This document shows positions 1-7,441 of a DNA stretch of 34,429 nt, one piece after another. Every line of letters starts with the position of its first letter. The stretch's first letter is position 1. Both the position numbers and the translations under genes were made by a program. The stretch comes from an uncultured Bacteroidales bacterium (GTDB lineage: Bacteria; Bacteroidota; Bacteroidia; Bacteroidales; UBA932). The notes under the pieces are model-generated. The model saw nothing but the letters and a program-made list of their open reading frames with translations, was not told where the DNA came from and ran no database searches. Location: contig CAMYYI010000023.1 in NCBI GenBank assembly GCA_947303465.1, positions 1 through 34,429 of the forward strand. The letters run 5' to 3'.

Positions 1-104
1 TAGCCAGCTTGTTCTGCTCCAGTGGCAAAGGCCTAAATTGCGTGCGCGACAGCCCTGCAGCAGGCGGAATGAAGACGTAGGGTACGATGATTGGGTGATA
101 TAGC
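1..104. other. Left edge, no supported gene
   Basis: I see no gene I can support here. One plus-strand frame is open from the edge to a TAG at 101-103, just before the repeat at 105, so this could be the tail of a gene starting outside the window. One minus-strand frame is also open off the left edge, but it has no start codon between the edge and the tRNA. A short CCTGC/GCAGG palindrome near 54-64 is the only local structure. Confidence 0.3.
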
Positions 105-190
105 GTCGGCAGCGGTCCAGTTAATGGACCGCTGCCAGCATTTTGGGCCGTTTTTGACGGTAGGGGTCCAGAAAATGGACCGCAGCCGAC
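105..190. repeat. 86-bp double-hairpin repeat, copy 1
   Basis: The element begins GTCGGC and ends GCCGAC. It holds two 21-nt hairpins with stem arms GCGGTCCA and TGGACCGC. The second hairpin has a G instead of C at arm position 2, which breaks one pair. Both loops are 5 nt (GTTAA, GAAAA). Between them lies a conserved mini-hairpin CCGT-TTTTG-ACGG. The outer 15 bases at each end are inverted repeats of each other with one mismatch. A second copy of exactly the same length sits at 14694-14779. This copy lies about 50 nt past the 3' end of the minus-strand tRNA-Arg. It could be a MITE-like or REP-like element, or act as a transcription terminator for the tRNA; I cannot decide which. Confidence 0.85.
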
Positions 191-240
191 AGTCAGTAGC
201 GTGAAGGAGAAATCAAGTCGCGATAACTGGCGGTTTTTCG

Positions 241-314
241 TGATCCCGCGGGGATTCGAACCCCGGACCCACAGCTTAGAAGGCTGTTGCTCTATCCAGC
301 TGAGCTACGGAACC
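241..314 (-). tRNA. tRNA-Arg (anticodon TCT)
   Basis: A complete 74-nt cloverleaf can be folded on the minus strand. The acceptor stem is GGTTCCG against CGGGATC, with discriminator A. The anticodon stem ACAGC/GCTGT holds loop CTTCTAA, giving anticodon TCT, which reads AGA. The T stem CGGGG/CCCCG carries the usual TTCGAAT loop. No CCA is encoded. The gene lies 27 nt downstream of the UPF0104 gene on the same strand but has its own -7 box. Confidence 0.96.
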
Positions 315-325
315 GTTTGGGAGTG

Positions 326-333
326 CAAAGATA
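326..333 (-). promoter_or_regulatory. -7 box of tRNA-Arg promoter
   Basis: On the minus strand the sequence reads TATCTTTG, a perfect match to the Bacteroidota -7 consensus TAnnTTTG. It ends 11 nt before the tRNA 5' end. No clear -33 TTTG is visible. The tRNA can therefore be transcribed independently of the long operon upstream of it. Confidence 0.7.
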
Positions 334-341
334 ATAAAAAA

Positions 342-1319
342 TCAGGATTTCCGACGACGCAGGGTGAATGCGAAGTAGGAAATGACTCCAAGAACTATTA
401 TCAGGATTGCGTGAGATTCGTGACAGAGGGTGGCGTACAGGATTCCTGTGTCCCAACTGGCCGCATAAATGCTCTGAAGAGTGAGGGCCACAAGGTAGTG
501 ATAAGCGCCGACGCCTCCGGGCACTGGAATCACGGAAGCGATGTTGCCCACGGCCGAGATGAACAATGCGTCCTGGAATGTAAGGGCGTCCAGCATGGGC
601 AAGGCCTTGAGTCCTGTCCAGCTCATGCAAACGTACATTGCCCAGATACCTACTGTGTATAAGACGAACAGCCACTTATGTTCCATCCTGGCTATGCTAG
701 CGAAGCCGGCCCCCAAACCGATAATCCACCCTGCTATTCGTCCCAGAAACTTGCTTCGTTTCCGCCAGTGGAAGACTGCCCAGAAGAAGCCGCCTGCAAC
801 AAGCACTGTGGCGGCAAGAATCCACCAGAGTGAAAAACTGAGCCTGCCCGTAAGCGGCTGCCATATCTGTTCCGTAAAGAAACTGCCGAATTTGCCCCAT
901 TCAGAAACAAGTGCAATGGCAAACAGGAGCACTATTGCTACCACGTCGCAGGTGCGCTCGCAAACTATAGTCCCGAGGGCCTTGTCGTAACTCAGCCGTT
1001 TATCGCGGGACACATAGCCACAGCGCACGAATTCCCCTGCGCCGGGAAGCACCACGTTTACAAGATTGCCGACGTTGATGGAATCCCACACGTCCAGCCG
1101 TGCTGCCATAGGATCCAGCGGCCGGATAATCGCCCTCCACCGCTCTTCCCTGAGCACCAGGGCGAGAATGGAGAATACGATAAACATGGCCATCCAGCCC
1201 CATCTGGTCTGCTGCAGGCCTTCCCAGAAGGCCTTCCAGTCCACTCCCCGGAAGGCGAAATAGACCAGCACGCCAGCCAGGATGAACGAAACAGCATATT
1301 TCAGTATCTTCTTGCCCAT
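342..1319 (-). CDS. UPF0104 / LPG-synthase-TM family integral membrane protein
   Basis: The 325-residue protein is very hydrophobic, with roughly seven to eight predicted membrane segments (first near residues 5-25 and 38-58). It carries family-like signatures such as NVVLPGAGEF (about 90-100) and PVPGGVGAYH (about 265-275). This matches the PF03706/UPF0104 family, related to the membrane part of MprF, which flips aminoacyl-phosphatidylglycerol. It starts at an ATG 2 nt after the stop of the glsB-like gene and is the last protein gene of the minus-strand operon. The position directly behind two glycine-lipid synthase homologues suggests it moves or flips that lipid. That role is inference; members of this family also sit next to unrelated genes. 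Confidence 0.85.
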   Translation of the reverse strand: MGKKILKYAVSFILAGVLVYFAFRGVDWKAFWEGLQQTRWGWMAMFIVFSILALVLREERWRAIIRPLDPMAARLDVWDSINVGNLVNVVLPGAGEFVRCGYVSRDKRLSYDKALGTIVCERTCDVVAIVLLFAIALVSEWGKFGSFFTEQIWQPLTGRLSFSLWWILAATVLVAGGFFWAVFHWRKRSKFLGRIAGWIIGLGAGFASIARMEHKWLFVLYTVGIWAMYVCMSWTGLKALPMLDALTFQDALFISAVGNIASVIPVPGGVGAYHYLVALTLQSIYAASWDTGILYATLCHESHAILIIVLGVISYFAFTLRRRKS

Positions 1320-1321
1320 AG

Positions 1322-2230
1322 CTATCTTCTGAGCAGCACGCGGTAACGTTCTGTTTCAATGTCTGCAAAATCTACCAGGAGCCCCATTTCTATGACGTCT
1401 CCAAACTCGTCGTTGACGGCCGATCCGAAGAAGCGGAACTTGCTGGACAGGTTGATGTAGGTGTTCAATATGGGAGGCAGATAGTAGCCGCGCTTGCGGA
1501 ATTCCAGTTTGAGGGCGCGGAAATCTTCCTTGAAGCCGTCGTTGCACAGCAGCTCAGCCTCACCTTCCACAGGACGCACCTGGAAAGGTTTGTGCGGCAC
1601 GACCAAGTCGCTTCCAGAGTGCTTCTGGAAGAAGTGCGAAATCATCCACAGGGCTTCCTGCGGGTAGGTAGGATAGAAGGTGACCTTCCCGAAGAAGTAC
1701 TGCATATTCGTGGGCGCTAATGCGTGGCAGATACCCTCGAACAGCCCGTCCAGTGCAAAGACGTTGCGTATGGCGGCAGCGTCCTGGAAGAAGGACGAAG
1801 TGATGAAAGAACGGCTGAGTTCGGCCGTCAGCGGCATGAAATCCCTTATGAACTCGTCGGAAAAACGGAACAGGTGTGCCGACGGCATCAGCGGCTGTCC
1901 GTCTGCTGCGTAGCGGCAGCGGTCGCCGAAAAGGATACGGTAGCCACCGGCAATTATCTCTGCCTGCGGATCCCAAAGCACCAGCTGCTTGAAGCCGAGT
2001 GACGAATCAAGGTCGAAGCGGTCCAGATCGACGGCCTTTCCGGTGCCGCCGCCATTGCCGCGGAATGCCAGTTCGCGCAGACGCCCTACCTCCTGAAGCA
2101 CGGATGGAGCCGTATCACTGTCTACCACATATATCTGGAATCCTCCGTGCGAACTGTCACACAGGAAGGTCCTTTCATTCAGTTCTGCTTTCAGCCGCGA
2201 AGTCGCGACAGGATCGATAATAGGTACCAT
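1322..2230 (-). CDS. glsB: GlsB-like N-acyltransferase (glycine lipid / OlsB-type, GNAT fold)
   Basis: The 302-residue protein belongs to the 'hemolysin'/OlsB-type acyl-ACP-dependent N-acyltransferases. Visible family landmarks are the early RLRELAFRGNGGGTG region (about 47-62), the AGGYRILFGD strand, and TAELSRSFITSSF (about 134-146), which corresponds to the E-L-x-R-S block of the family. In Bacteroides, GlsB makes N-acyl glycine (commendamide) as the first step of glycine-lipid synthesis. The next gene upstream encodes the partner O-acyltransferase, 3 nt away, which supports this assignment over a generic GNAT. The substrate amino acid (glycine, ornithine or another) cannot be read from the sequence. 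Confidence 0.82.
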   Translation of the reverse strand: MVPIIDPVATSRLKAELNERTFLCDSSHGGFQIYVVDSDTAPSVLQEVGRLRELAFRGNGGGTGKAVDLDRFDLDSSLGFKQLVLWDPQAEIIAGGYRILFGDRCRYAADGQPLMPSAHLFRFSDEFIRDFMPLTAELSRSFITSSFFQDAAAIRNVFALDGLFEGICHALAPTNMQYFFGKVTFYPTYPQEALWMISHFFQKHSGSDLVVPHKPFQVRPVEGEAELLCNDGFKEDFRALKLEFRKRGYYLPPILNTYINLSSKFRFFGSAVNDEFGDVIEMGLLVDFADIETERYRVLLRR

Positions 2231-2233
2231 AAG

Positions 2234-3043
2234 TCAATCGATTTTCAGTTCGTACACCTTGTCCCTTACGTAAGCGGCCCATCCGGCATCGCTCTTTTCG
2301 CTGGTAAAGGTCTGCCATGGTATGGGCTCGCCGATAACCATCTTAAACTGTTTGTCGCGGCACTTGAATACCTCTGACGGCAGCGTAAGCATGGCGATAT
2401 TCAGCTTGAGTTTCAGTAGATTACGCAAACGGTCTATGCGGTAGAACCGGGGAGAATTCTGCCCGGAAAACCAGATGGGTATTATGTCCCGCTGCGAGGC
2501 TCTTGACTTGGTAATGAAGGTCTTTTTCCAGGGGAGATCCTGCACTACACCGTCTATCTTGCGGGAGCACAGGCCGGCCGGGAAGTAGACCATCTGCTTG
2601 TCTCCGTTGAAGGCGGCATCCAGGGATTCCGCAAGCTGGCTCCCCTGCCCTCCGAGTTTGTTGACCGGTATCAGATACTCATGCACCTGCTTGATGGACA
2701 TCATGAGGTCGTTGGCGGGAATCGCGATCTGGCCGTTGTATTTGCGGGAAAAGAATGCAGCCTGTGCGCAGGTTTCCAGCATTCCCAGCGGGTGGTTTGA
2801 CGCAAACGTGAAGCGTCCCTCCGCCGGGATGTTCTCTTCCCCGATTATGTCAACCTTGACGTTGATGTAGTCCAGGAAGCCCTCCAGGAACTCGGTCCCC
2901 AGCTTCCCCTGACGGAAATAGCGGTTGAAATCTTCCTGATGGATAAGGCGTTTGATGAAACTCAGTACAAAGCCGGGCAGTTTCTTGCCATGGCTGAGTT
3001 TCATCGCCAGGGAATCTACGTCTACAAGAAAAACTTCGTTCAT
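2234..3043 (-). CDS. glsA: GlsA-like O-acyltransferase (PlsC/LPLAT family)
   Basis: The 269-residue protein matches the PlsC-like O-acyltransferases that work with GlsB/OlsB. The catalytic block is SNHPLGMLE (near residue 85). In the related NHPLGGLDG motif an acid follows six residues after His; here it is Glu instead of the usual Asp. A later YFPAGLCSR block matches the PEGTRS-type region. In Bacteroides, GlsA adds the second acyl chain to N-acyl glycine. A TTG start at 3052 is possible, but ATG at 3043 (MNEVFLVDVD) is preferred and leaves a 5-nt gap after the gldH stop. The gene is embedded in the minus-strand operon. Confidence 0.82.
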   Translation of the reverse strand: MNEVFLVDVDSLAMKLSHGKKLPGFVLSFIKRLIHQEDFNRYFRQGKLGTEFLEGFLDYINVKVDIIGEENIPAEGRFTFASNHPLGMLETCAQAAFFSRKYNGQIAIPANDLMMSIKQVHEYLIPVNKLGGQGSQLAESLDAAFNGDKQMVYFPAGLCSRKIDGVVQDLPWKKTFITKSRASQRDIIPIWFSGQNSPRFYRIDRLRNLLKLKLNIAMLTLPSEVFKCRDKQFKMVIGEPIPWQTFTSEKSDAGWAAYVRDKVYELKID

Positions 3044-3048
3044 GACAA

Positions 3049-3465
3049 TCAATTATCTACGTTCCTGGCAACTACAAGGCCCATGCCCCGCATCCCGGGC
3101 GGCTCGGGAGAAATGCTTACCTGCAACTCCCAGGAACCGTTTTCAGCCGGAACCAGACCGCTGCGGTAGCGAACAGCGGCCGAGTCTGCAGGATAATAAA
3201 CAGTTTCTGAAAAATAGCGGCCGGAAGGCGAACGCCACAGCAGTTTCATGGGAAAGGACCCGAGGGTGTCCGGCTGCATCAGCGGATGGTCTATGGCCGT
3301 ATAGAAAGACAAGTCGTAAGTGGCTGCAGAATCGGTCATCTCTACGGCAAATGTATATTCCCCGCTGCCGTCAGAACGGATGAAGAGCTCCCGGGAAGAG
3401 GGCTCGCCGCACGCTGCAATCAGCATGACGGAGCAAGCTGCAGCCACTAAAGCCCCACGCATCAT
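3049..3465 (-). CDS. gldH: GldH-like lipoprotein
   Basis: The product has 138 residues and begins with a lipoprotein signal ending in lipobox LIAAC (Cys at about 19). The mature part is a small beta-rich domain with the 'FAVEMTDSAATYDLSFY' type strands seen in GldH proteins. GldH is required for gliding in Flavobacterium, but GldH homologues are also common in non-gliding Bacteroidales, usually in this same place beside ricT and holB. It overlaps the ricT stop by 4 nt (ATGA). It is shorter than most GldH proteins I know (about 150-160). No other gliding genes are present here, so a role in motility should not be assumed. Confidence 0.72.
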   Translation of the reverse strand: MMRGALVAAACSVMLIAACGEPSSRELFIRSDGSGEYTFAVEMTDSAATYDLSFYTAIDHPLMQPDTLGSFPMKLLWRSPSGRYFSETVYYPADSAAVRYRSGLVPAENGSWELQVSISPEPPGMRGMGLVVARNVDN

Positions 3466-4622
3466 TCTCCTGCTTCTTTGTTCTGCCGCCGTCCTCCGTT
3501 GCGGCGTTTCTTGCCGCGGGGACGTTTGCGGCGAGGGGCGTCGAAGCGGGTTATGCTGTCGTCTCCCACTGCGGTTACGAATTCAGGTGCAATGGGCTCC
3601 GGCTCGGTGCGGAGAGACTCGGGACGCTCTCCTGCCCGATTCATCTCTATGATGTTCCTCACCTCTTCTGCGTCCAGGGCGTAAAGGTCTGCATCGGAAT
3701 TCTTGTCGTAAGAGAAATACATGATTTCCCTCAGGATGTCGGTCTTGCGCAGATATGCCAGGCCATCCTCAAACTCCAGGGGACCCTGGACACGCGGTAT
3801 GCGTGACTGGGCGTCCAGGTAATTGGCGACCTCGTAATTGAGGCAGCACTTGAGTTTACCGCACTGCCCTGCCAGCTTCTGCGGATTGAGAGAGAGGTCC
3901 TGACAACGGGCTGCGGAAGTGGATATGCTCTGGAAAGAGGTAATATAGTTGGCGCAGCACAATTCGCGTCCGCAGACTCCGAGTCCGCCTATCAGCCCGG
4001 CTTCCTGGCGTGCGCCTATCTGCTTCATTTCTATACGGATACGGAATTCCTCGGCAAACACCTTTATGAGCTGGCGGAAGTCCACACGGCCGTCCGCGAT
4101 ATAGTAGAATATGGCCTTGGTGCCGTCGCCCTGGAACTCCACATCGCCAATCTTCATCTCGAGCCCGAGCTCGGCGGCAATCTTGCGCGCCTTGATCATG
4201 GTCTCCTGCTCCCTGGCTATTGCATCCTGCCATTTCTGTATATCCAGGGGCTTGGCCTTGCGGTAGATTTTCTTGAATTCGGTACCTTCCCTTGATACGC
4301 CCTTGCATGCCATCTGCCGGGCCACGATAGGTCCGCTCAGGGTTACTATACCGAGGTCGTGCCCGTTCGCCGCTTCCACTATCACCAGGTCCCCGGAGTT
4401 GATTTTCTGGCCGGAATCGTTGATATAGAAGCCTTTACGGGTGTTTTTGAAGCGCACTTCGAAGATGTCCGGGCAACTCCCGTCTTCCACTCCCTTGAGC
4501 CAGTTGCGGTCTGAGAGCTTGCAGCATCCTGCACGGTACGAGCAGGAATCGCCACCCTCTGCGCCGCCCTTTGTCACGGAGCATCCGCGAAAACAATCGA
4601 ATTGTATAGTTTCGTTATCCAT
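3462..4622 (-). CDS. ricT: RicT/YaaT PSP1-domain protein
   Basis: The 386-residue protein contains a PSP1 domain, starting with the FEVRFKNTRKGFY block (about 54-66) and running through GVCGRELCC and GKLKCCLNYE (about 215-260). These cysteine-rich blocks are conserved in RicT; the Bacillus RicAFT complex carries iron-sulphur clusters and acts on mRNA processing. The N-terminus adds further cysteines (10, 14, 27, 33, 34), as in other Bacteroidetes homologues. A strongly basic tail (about 360-385, rich in Arg/Lys) could bind RNA. It shares one base with the holB stop (TGATG) and overlaps gldH by 4 nt. The order holB-ricT-gldH is a recurrent Bacteroidetes cluster. Confidence 0.9.
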   Translation of the reverse strand: MDNETIQFDCFRGCSVTKGGAEGGDSCSYRAGCCKLSDRNWLKGVEDGSCPDIFEVRFKNTRKGFYINDSGQKINSGDLVIVEAANGHDLGIVTLSGPIVARQMACKGVSREGTEFKKIYRKAKPLDIQKWQDAIAREQETMIKARKIAAELGLEMKIGDVEFQGDGTKAIFYYIADGRVDFRQLIKVFAEEFRIRIEMKQIGARQEAGLIGGLGVCGRELCCANYITSFQSISTSAARCQDLSLNPQKLAGQCGKLKCCLNYEVANYLDAQSRIPRVQGPLEFEDGLAYLRKTDILREIMYFSYDKNSDADLYALDAEEVRNIIEMNRAGERPESLRTEPEPIAPEFVTAVGDDSITRFDAPRRKRPRGKKRRNGGRRQNKEAGE

Positions 4623-5599
4623 CAGATAAGTCCAATCAGTTTGTCCACCAAATCGGTAAAGACAAGTTTCATATTAACATTGCGGTCCACCAGCCTGCTT
4701 GCCCTGTCCAGGCAGGAAAGCGCCGCCCGGGGGAAAGTCTTGCGTGCGCGTGCGGCCCAGTCCCTGTCCTTTTGGGTAATGCCGGCCTGCAACTGTATGC
4801 CCTGCTGTATCAGGAACAGCCTGCGCATGGATTCCGCTGCAAATTTACAAAAAGCTTTCGCATTTTCGCGCGAGGGCAGTGCCGCCAGTTCTTCTCCTAC
4901 TCCCAGGGCTGCAAACAGGTCGTGCGAAAGAAGTGCATCCATAAGTCTGTCCAGCAACTCCGGGTCCTGGAATTCGGTCGCGGGTATCTCGCCACCTGTC
5001 TGGATATGCAGGCAACGGGACGATATTGTAGGCAGAACCCTCTCGGGAGCGTGTGTGATAAGGATGAACTGTGTCTTTTCTTCCGGTTCTTCTATGGACT
5101 TGAGAAGGCGGTTTGCCGCCTCCTGGTTCATCTTTTCCGGTAGAAAGATCACTACGGAACGGTAGCCTCCCTCCAGTGCACTCAAAGACAGGGTGGACAG
5201 TACTTCCTTCGCTTCGCTCACGGCAATCAGGGCGGTCTTGCTTTCCATGCCCAGGGCGTCATACAGTTCCGCCTCCTTGAAATGCGGGTTCTGCTGCACC
5301 AGAGTGCGGAATTCCCCTATCAGCGAAAGGGACGTCTTGGGCGCAGTTGTAGGGAAGATAAAGTGTACGTCCGGATGAATGAGCTTGGAGATACGGTTGC
5401 ATGACGGGCATTCGCCGCAGGAGTCCCCGCCGCTGCGGGAACTGCAGTAGAGGTACTGGAGGAACGCTACGGCGGTTTCAAAGGCGCATCCGCCGTCCGG
5501 CTCGGAGAACAATATGGCGTGCGGAATGCGGCCGGAATCTACCATCCCGGCCAGAGTTGCCGCAAGTTCGGGCCTGCATCCTGTATCAGCGAATCTCAT
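4622..5599 (-). CDS. holB: DNA polymerase III delta' subunit
   Basis: The 325-residue AAA+-type clamp-loader subunit carries the zinc module C-x2-C in GDSCGECPSCNR (about 58-70) followed by HPDVHFIFPTT. The sensor region includes KSIEEPEEKTQFILIT and the SRC motif in PTISSRCLHIQ (about 195-205), where Arg is the arginine finger used in trans by the clamp loader. The P-loop region is degenerate (EPDGGCAFE, no GxxGxGKS/T). This is in keeping with delta', which does not need to hydrolyse ATP. The start codon overlaps the stop of the prenyl synthase gene by 4 nt. Confidence 0.92.
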   Translation of the reverse strand: MRFADTGCRPELAATLAGMVDSGRIPHAILFSEPDGGCAFETAVAFLQYLYCSSRSGGDSCGECPSCNRISKLIHPDVHFIFPTTAPKTSLSLIGEFRTLVQQNPHFKEAELYDALGMESKTALIAVSEAKEVLSTLSLSALEGGYRSVVIFLPEKMNQEAANRLLKSIEEPEEKTQFILITHAPERVLPTISSRCLHIQTGGEIPATEFQDPELLDRLMDALLSHDLFAALGVGEELAALPSRENAKAFCKFAAESMRRLFLIQQGIQLQAGITQKDRDWAARARKTFPRAALSCLDRASRLVDRNVNMKLVFTDLVDKLIGLI

Positions 5600-6564
5600 T
5601 TTTTGCGTATTGCGTTAAAGCGCGCCAGGTCTGCCAGCAGTCCTCTTTCTTCAGACGGCGGGAACAGTTCCAGTGCCGCCAGCGCTTCGTTTATATAGTC
5701 ATCCAGACGTCTGGTGGCATATTCCACGCCGCCGTGCTCCAGTACAAAACCATGCAGCCTGTCGCAGTTTTCGGGGTGCTCGGGAATCTGCCTTACCATT
5801 TCTCTCCACAGGGCCTCGTCATCCGCATTCCGCAGGGCTCCCAGCAGCGGGAGGGTGATTTTTCTTTCCCTAAGGTCGATGCCTACCGGCTTGCCTATGC
5901 CGTCGTCATCGCAGTAATCGAAAATGTCATCCCTTATCTGGAAGGCTATGCCGGTGGCGGTTCCGTAACGACCGGCGGCAGCAACCAGTTCCGGCGCGGC
6001 ATCGACGGTAAGGGTAGCCGTGAGGCATGCCGATTCGAACAGGGATGCAGTCTTGCAGTAAATGATGCGGAGGTAATCGTCCTCCGTAGTGTCTGCAGAA
6101 GAGGCTTTCTGCAGTTGCAGCATCTCGCCGGACGCCAGGTCCGTAAGGGTTTTGGCGTACAGGGGTAGTACCTGATCCTTGTGCGGGATGCCCATTATGA
6201 GGCTTACTGCCTTTGCAAGCCAGAAGTCTCCGAGCAGCACGGCGGAAGACGGTCCGATAAGGGCGGATACCGTCGGCCTGCCGCGTCTGAGGCTGCTCTC
6301 GTCGGCCACGTCATCATGAATCAGGGTGGCGTTGTGCAGAAGCTCGGAAGCCGCAGCGCAGCGCAGCGTGTCGTCATTGACGGTTCCGCAGGCACGGGCC
6401 GTCAGCAGCGTGAGCATGGGCCTGAGCTGCTTGCCGGAATTGGACAGCAGGGAGGTGTTGACTGTGTTCAGGAGGTCGATGTCGGACTGCAGGGCCTCCC
6501 GGACCAGGGCCTGATAGCGGTCCCAGTCGGTGCCGAGCAGCGATATGACATCCTCGCGTGTCAT
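5596..6564 (-). CDS. ispB: Long-chain polyprenyl diphosphate synthase
   Basis: The 322-residue protein is a trans-isoprenyl diphosphate synthase that elongates farnesyl/geranyl diphosphate with IPP, probably for the menaquinone side chain. The first Asp-rich motif is LIHDDVADES (about 82-91), a slight variant of DDxxD with Glu after the second Asp, followed by RRGRP. The second motif is DDIFDY (about 212-217). GKQLRP near residue 45 is the IPP-binding block. Chain length cannot be told from the sequence alone. It sits between LOG and holB with 4-nt overlaps on both sides. Confidence 0.92.
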   Translation of the reverse strand: MTREDVISLLGTDWDRYQALVREALQSDIDLLNTVNTSLLSNSGKQLRPMLTLLTARACGTVNDDTLRCAAASELLHNATLIHDDVADESSLRRGRPTVSALIGPSSAVLLGDFWLAKAVSLIMGIPHKDQVLPLYAKTLTDLASGEMLQLQKASSADTTEDDYLRIIYCKTASLFESACLTATLTVDAAPELVAAAGRYGTATGIAFQIRDDIFDYCDDDGIGKPVGIDLRERKITLPLLGALRNADDEALWREMVRQIPEHPENCDRLHGFVLEHGGVEYATRRLDDYINEALAALELFPPSEERGLLADLARFNAIRKK

Positions 6565-7082
6565 AGCAGGGCGATGGCTTCTTCTACGCTCGCCGGCATG
6601 TGCAGGCGCGCCTTGTCTGAAGGCTCCAGCATACCGGTGGTTACGAAGTGTTCCAGAAGGGAGTCGAGCGGATCGTAGAAGCCTCCTATGTTCAAGGCGG
6701 CTATGCGTCCGTGAAACAGGTCAAGCTTGGAAAGAACAAGGGTCTCGAAGAGCTCGTCCATGGTGCCTATGCCTCCGGGGAGAGCAAAGACCACGTCTGC
6801 TCCCTCACGCATGGCCACCTTGCGCTCGGACATGGTATCCGTCCAAACGACCTGAGTGAGCGCCGGATGCGCCAGCGGTTCCATGAACCGGGGCAACACT
6901 CCGCGGACTACGGCCCCGCAGGCCGCAGCCTCCTCGCAAATGACGCTCATGGTCCCCTTGACAGTGCCGCCCGAGACTATCTCGTAGCCACGGGAAACAG
7001 CTGCCCGGACCAGTCTGCGGGCCGCTTCGTTGTATTCCGGAGCTATGCCGGCGCAGGCCGAGCAGAAAAAGAGCGCTCTCAT
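6561..7082 (-). CDS. LOG-family nucleotide 5'-monophosphate phosphoribohydrolase
   Basis: The 173-residue protein has the Rossmann-type LOG/YvdD fold. It shows the VSGGTVKGTMSVI loop (about 37-49) and the catalytic block LPGGIGTMDELFE (about 102-114), matching PGGxGTxxE. These enzymes release the base from nucleoside monophosphates such as AMP or isopentenyl-AMP; they are often misnamed lysine decarboxylases. The physiological substrate in Bacteroidetes is not known to me. The start overlaps the trxA stop by 4 nt. Confidence 0.9.
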   Translation of the reverse strand: MRALFFCSACAGIAPEYNEAARRLVRAAVSRGYEIVSGGTVKGTMSVICEEAAACGAVVRGVLPRFMEPLAHPALTQVVWTDTMSERKVAMREGADVVFALPGGIGTMDELFETLVLSKLDLFHGRIAALNIGGFYDPLDSLLEHFVTTGMLEPSDKARLHMPASVEEAIALL

Positions 7083-7393
7083 AGATATTGCTCGATCTTC
7101 GCTGCGAGTTCCTGCTTGGGAAGTACGCCTACGGTGCGGTCTACAACGGCGCCGTTCTTTACGAAGACGAGAGTGGGAATATTGCGTATTCCGAATTGTG
7201 CGGCAATATCTTCGCAGTCATCTACGTTGCACTTGGCGACGGTTGCGCGGCCTTCGAATTCGATGGCAAGTTCATCTACGGTGGGGGAGAGTATGCGGCA
7301 GGGTCCGCACCATGTGGCCCAGAAATCTATTACTAGCAGTCCCGGCTCGGCCAGGATGTCCTGAAAATTGGTTGTCGTTATAACTTTTTCCAT
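7079..7393 (-). CDS. trxA: Thioredoxin
   Basis: This is a 104-residue classic cytosolic thioredoxin with active site WCGPC (Cys29, Cys32), preceded by IDFWAT, and the cis-proline block NIPTLVF. A TTG nine bases further upstream is in frame, but the ATG at 7393 gives the normal N-terminus. That ATG also lies exactly 6 nt after a TATATTTG box, so the upstream codon would fall inside the promoter. It is the first gene of the nine-gene minus-strand operon and is divergent from xth. Confidence 0.96.
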   Translation of the reverse strand: MEKVITTTNFQDILAEPGLLVIDFWATWCGPCRILSPTVDELAIEFEGRATVAKCNVDDCEDIAAQFGIRNIPTLVFVKNGAVVDRTVGVLPKQELAAKIEQYL

Positions 7394-7399
7394 GATTGA

Positions 7400-7407
7400 C
7401 AAATATA
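7400..7407 (-). promoter_or_regulatory. -7 box of trxA operon
   Basis: The minus strand reads TATATTTG, a perfect TAnnTTTG. Only 6 nt separate it from the trxA ATG, so transcription should begin at or next to the start codon. Its expected -33 region falls on the -7 box of xth, which faces the other way. Confidence 0.78.
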
Positions 7408-7427
7408 CAAAAAAGGAACTAAATTAT

Positions 7428-7435
7428 TATATTTG
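7428..7435 (+). promoter_or_regulatory. -7 box of xth operon
   Basis: TATATTTG on the plus strand, followed by 6 nt and the xth ATG. There are 20 nt between this box and the opposing trxA box, so each -33 region overlaps the other promoter's -7 box. Confidence 0.78.
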
Positions 7436-7441
7436 TAACAT

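Noticed and set aside
1..104. Partial SusD-like or other gene running off the left edge
   Set aside because: Frames are open on both strands over such a short stretch, and none shows a recognisable motif or start.
3049..3465. Gliding-motility locus
   Set aside because: Only the GldH-like lipoprotein is present, in its usual Bacteroidales place beside ricT; no gldKLMN or spr genes are in the window.
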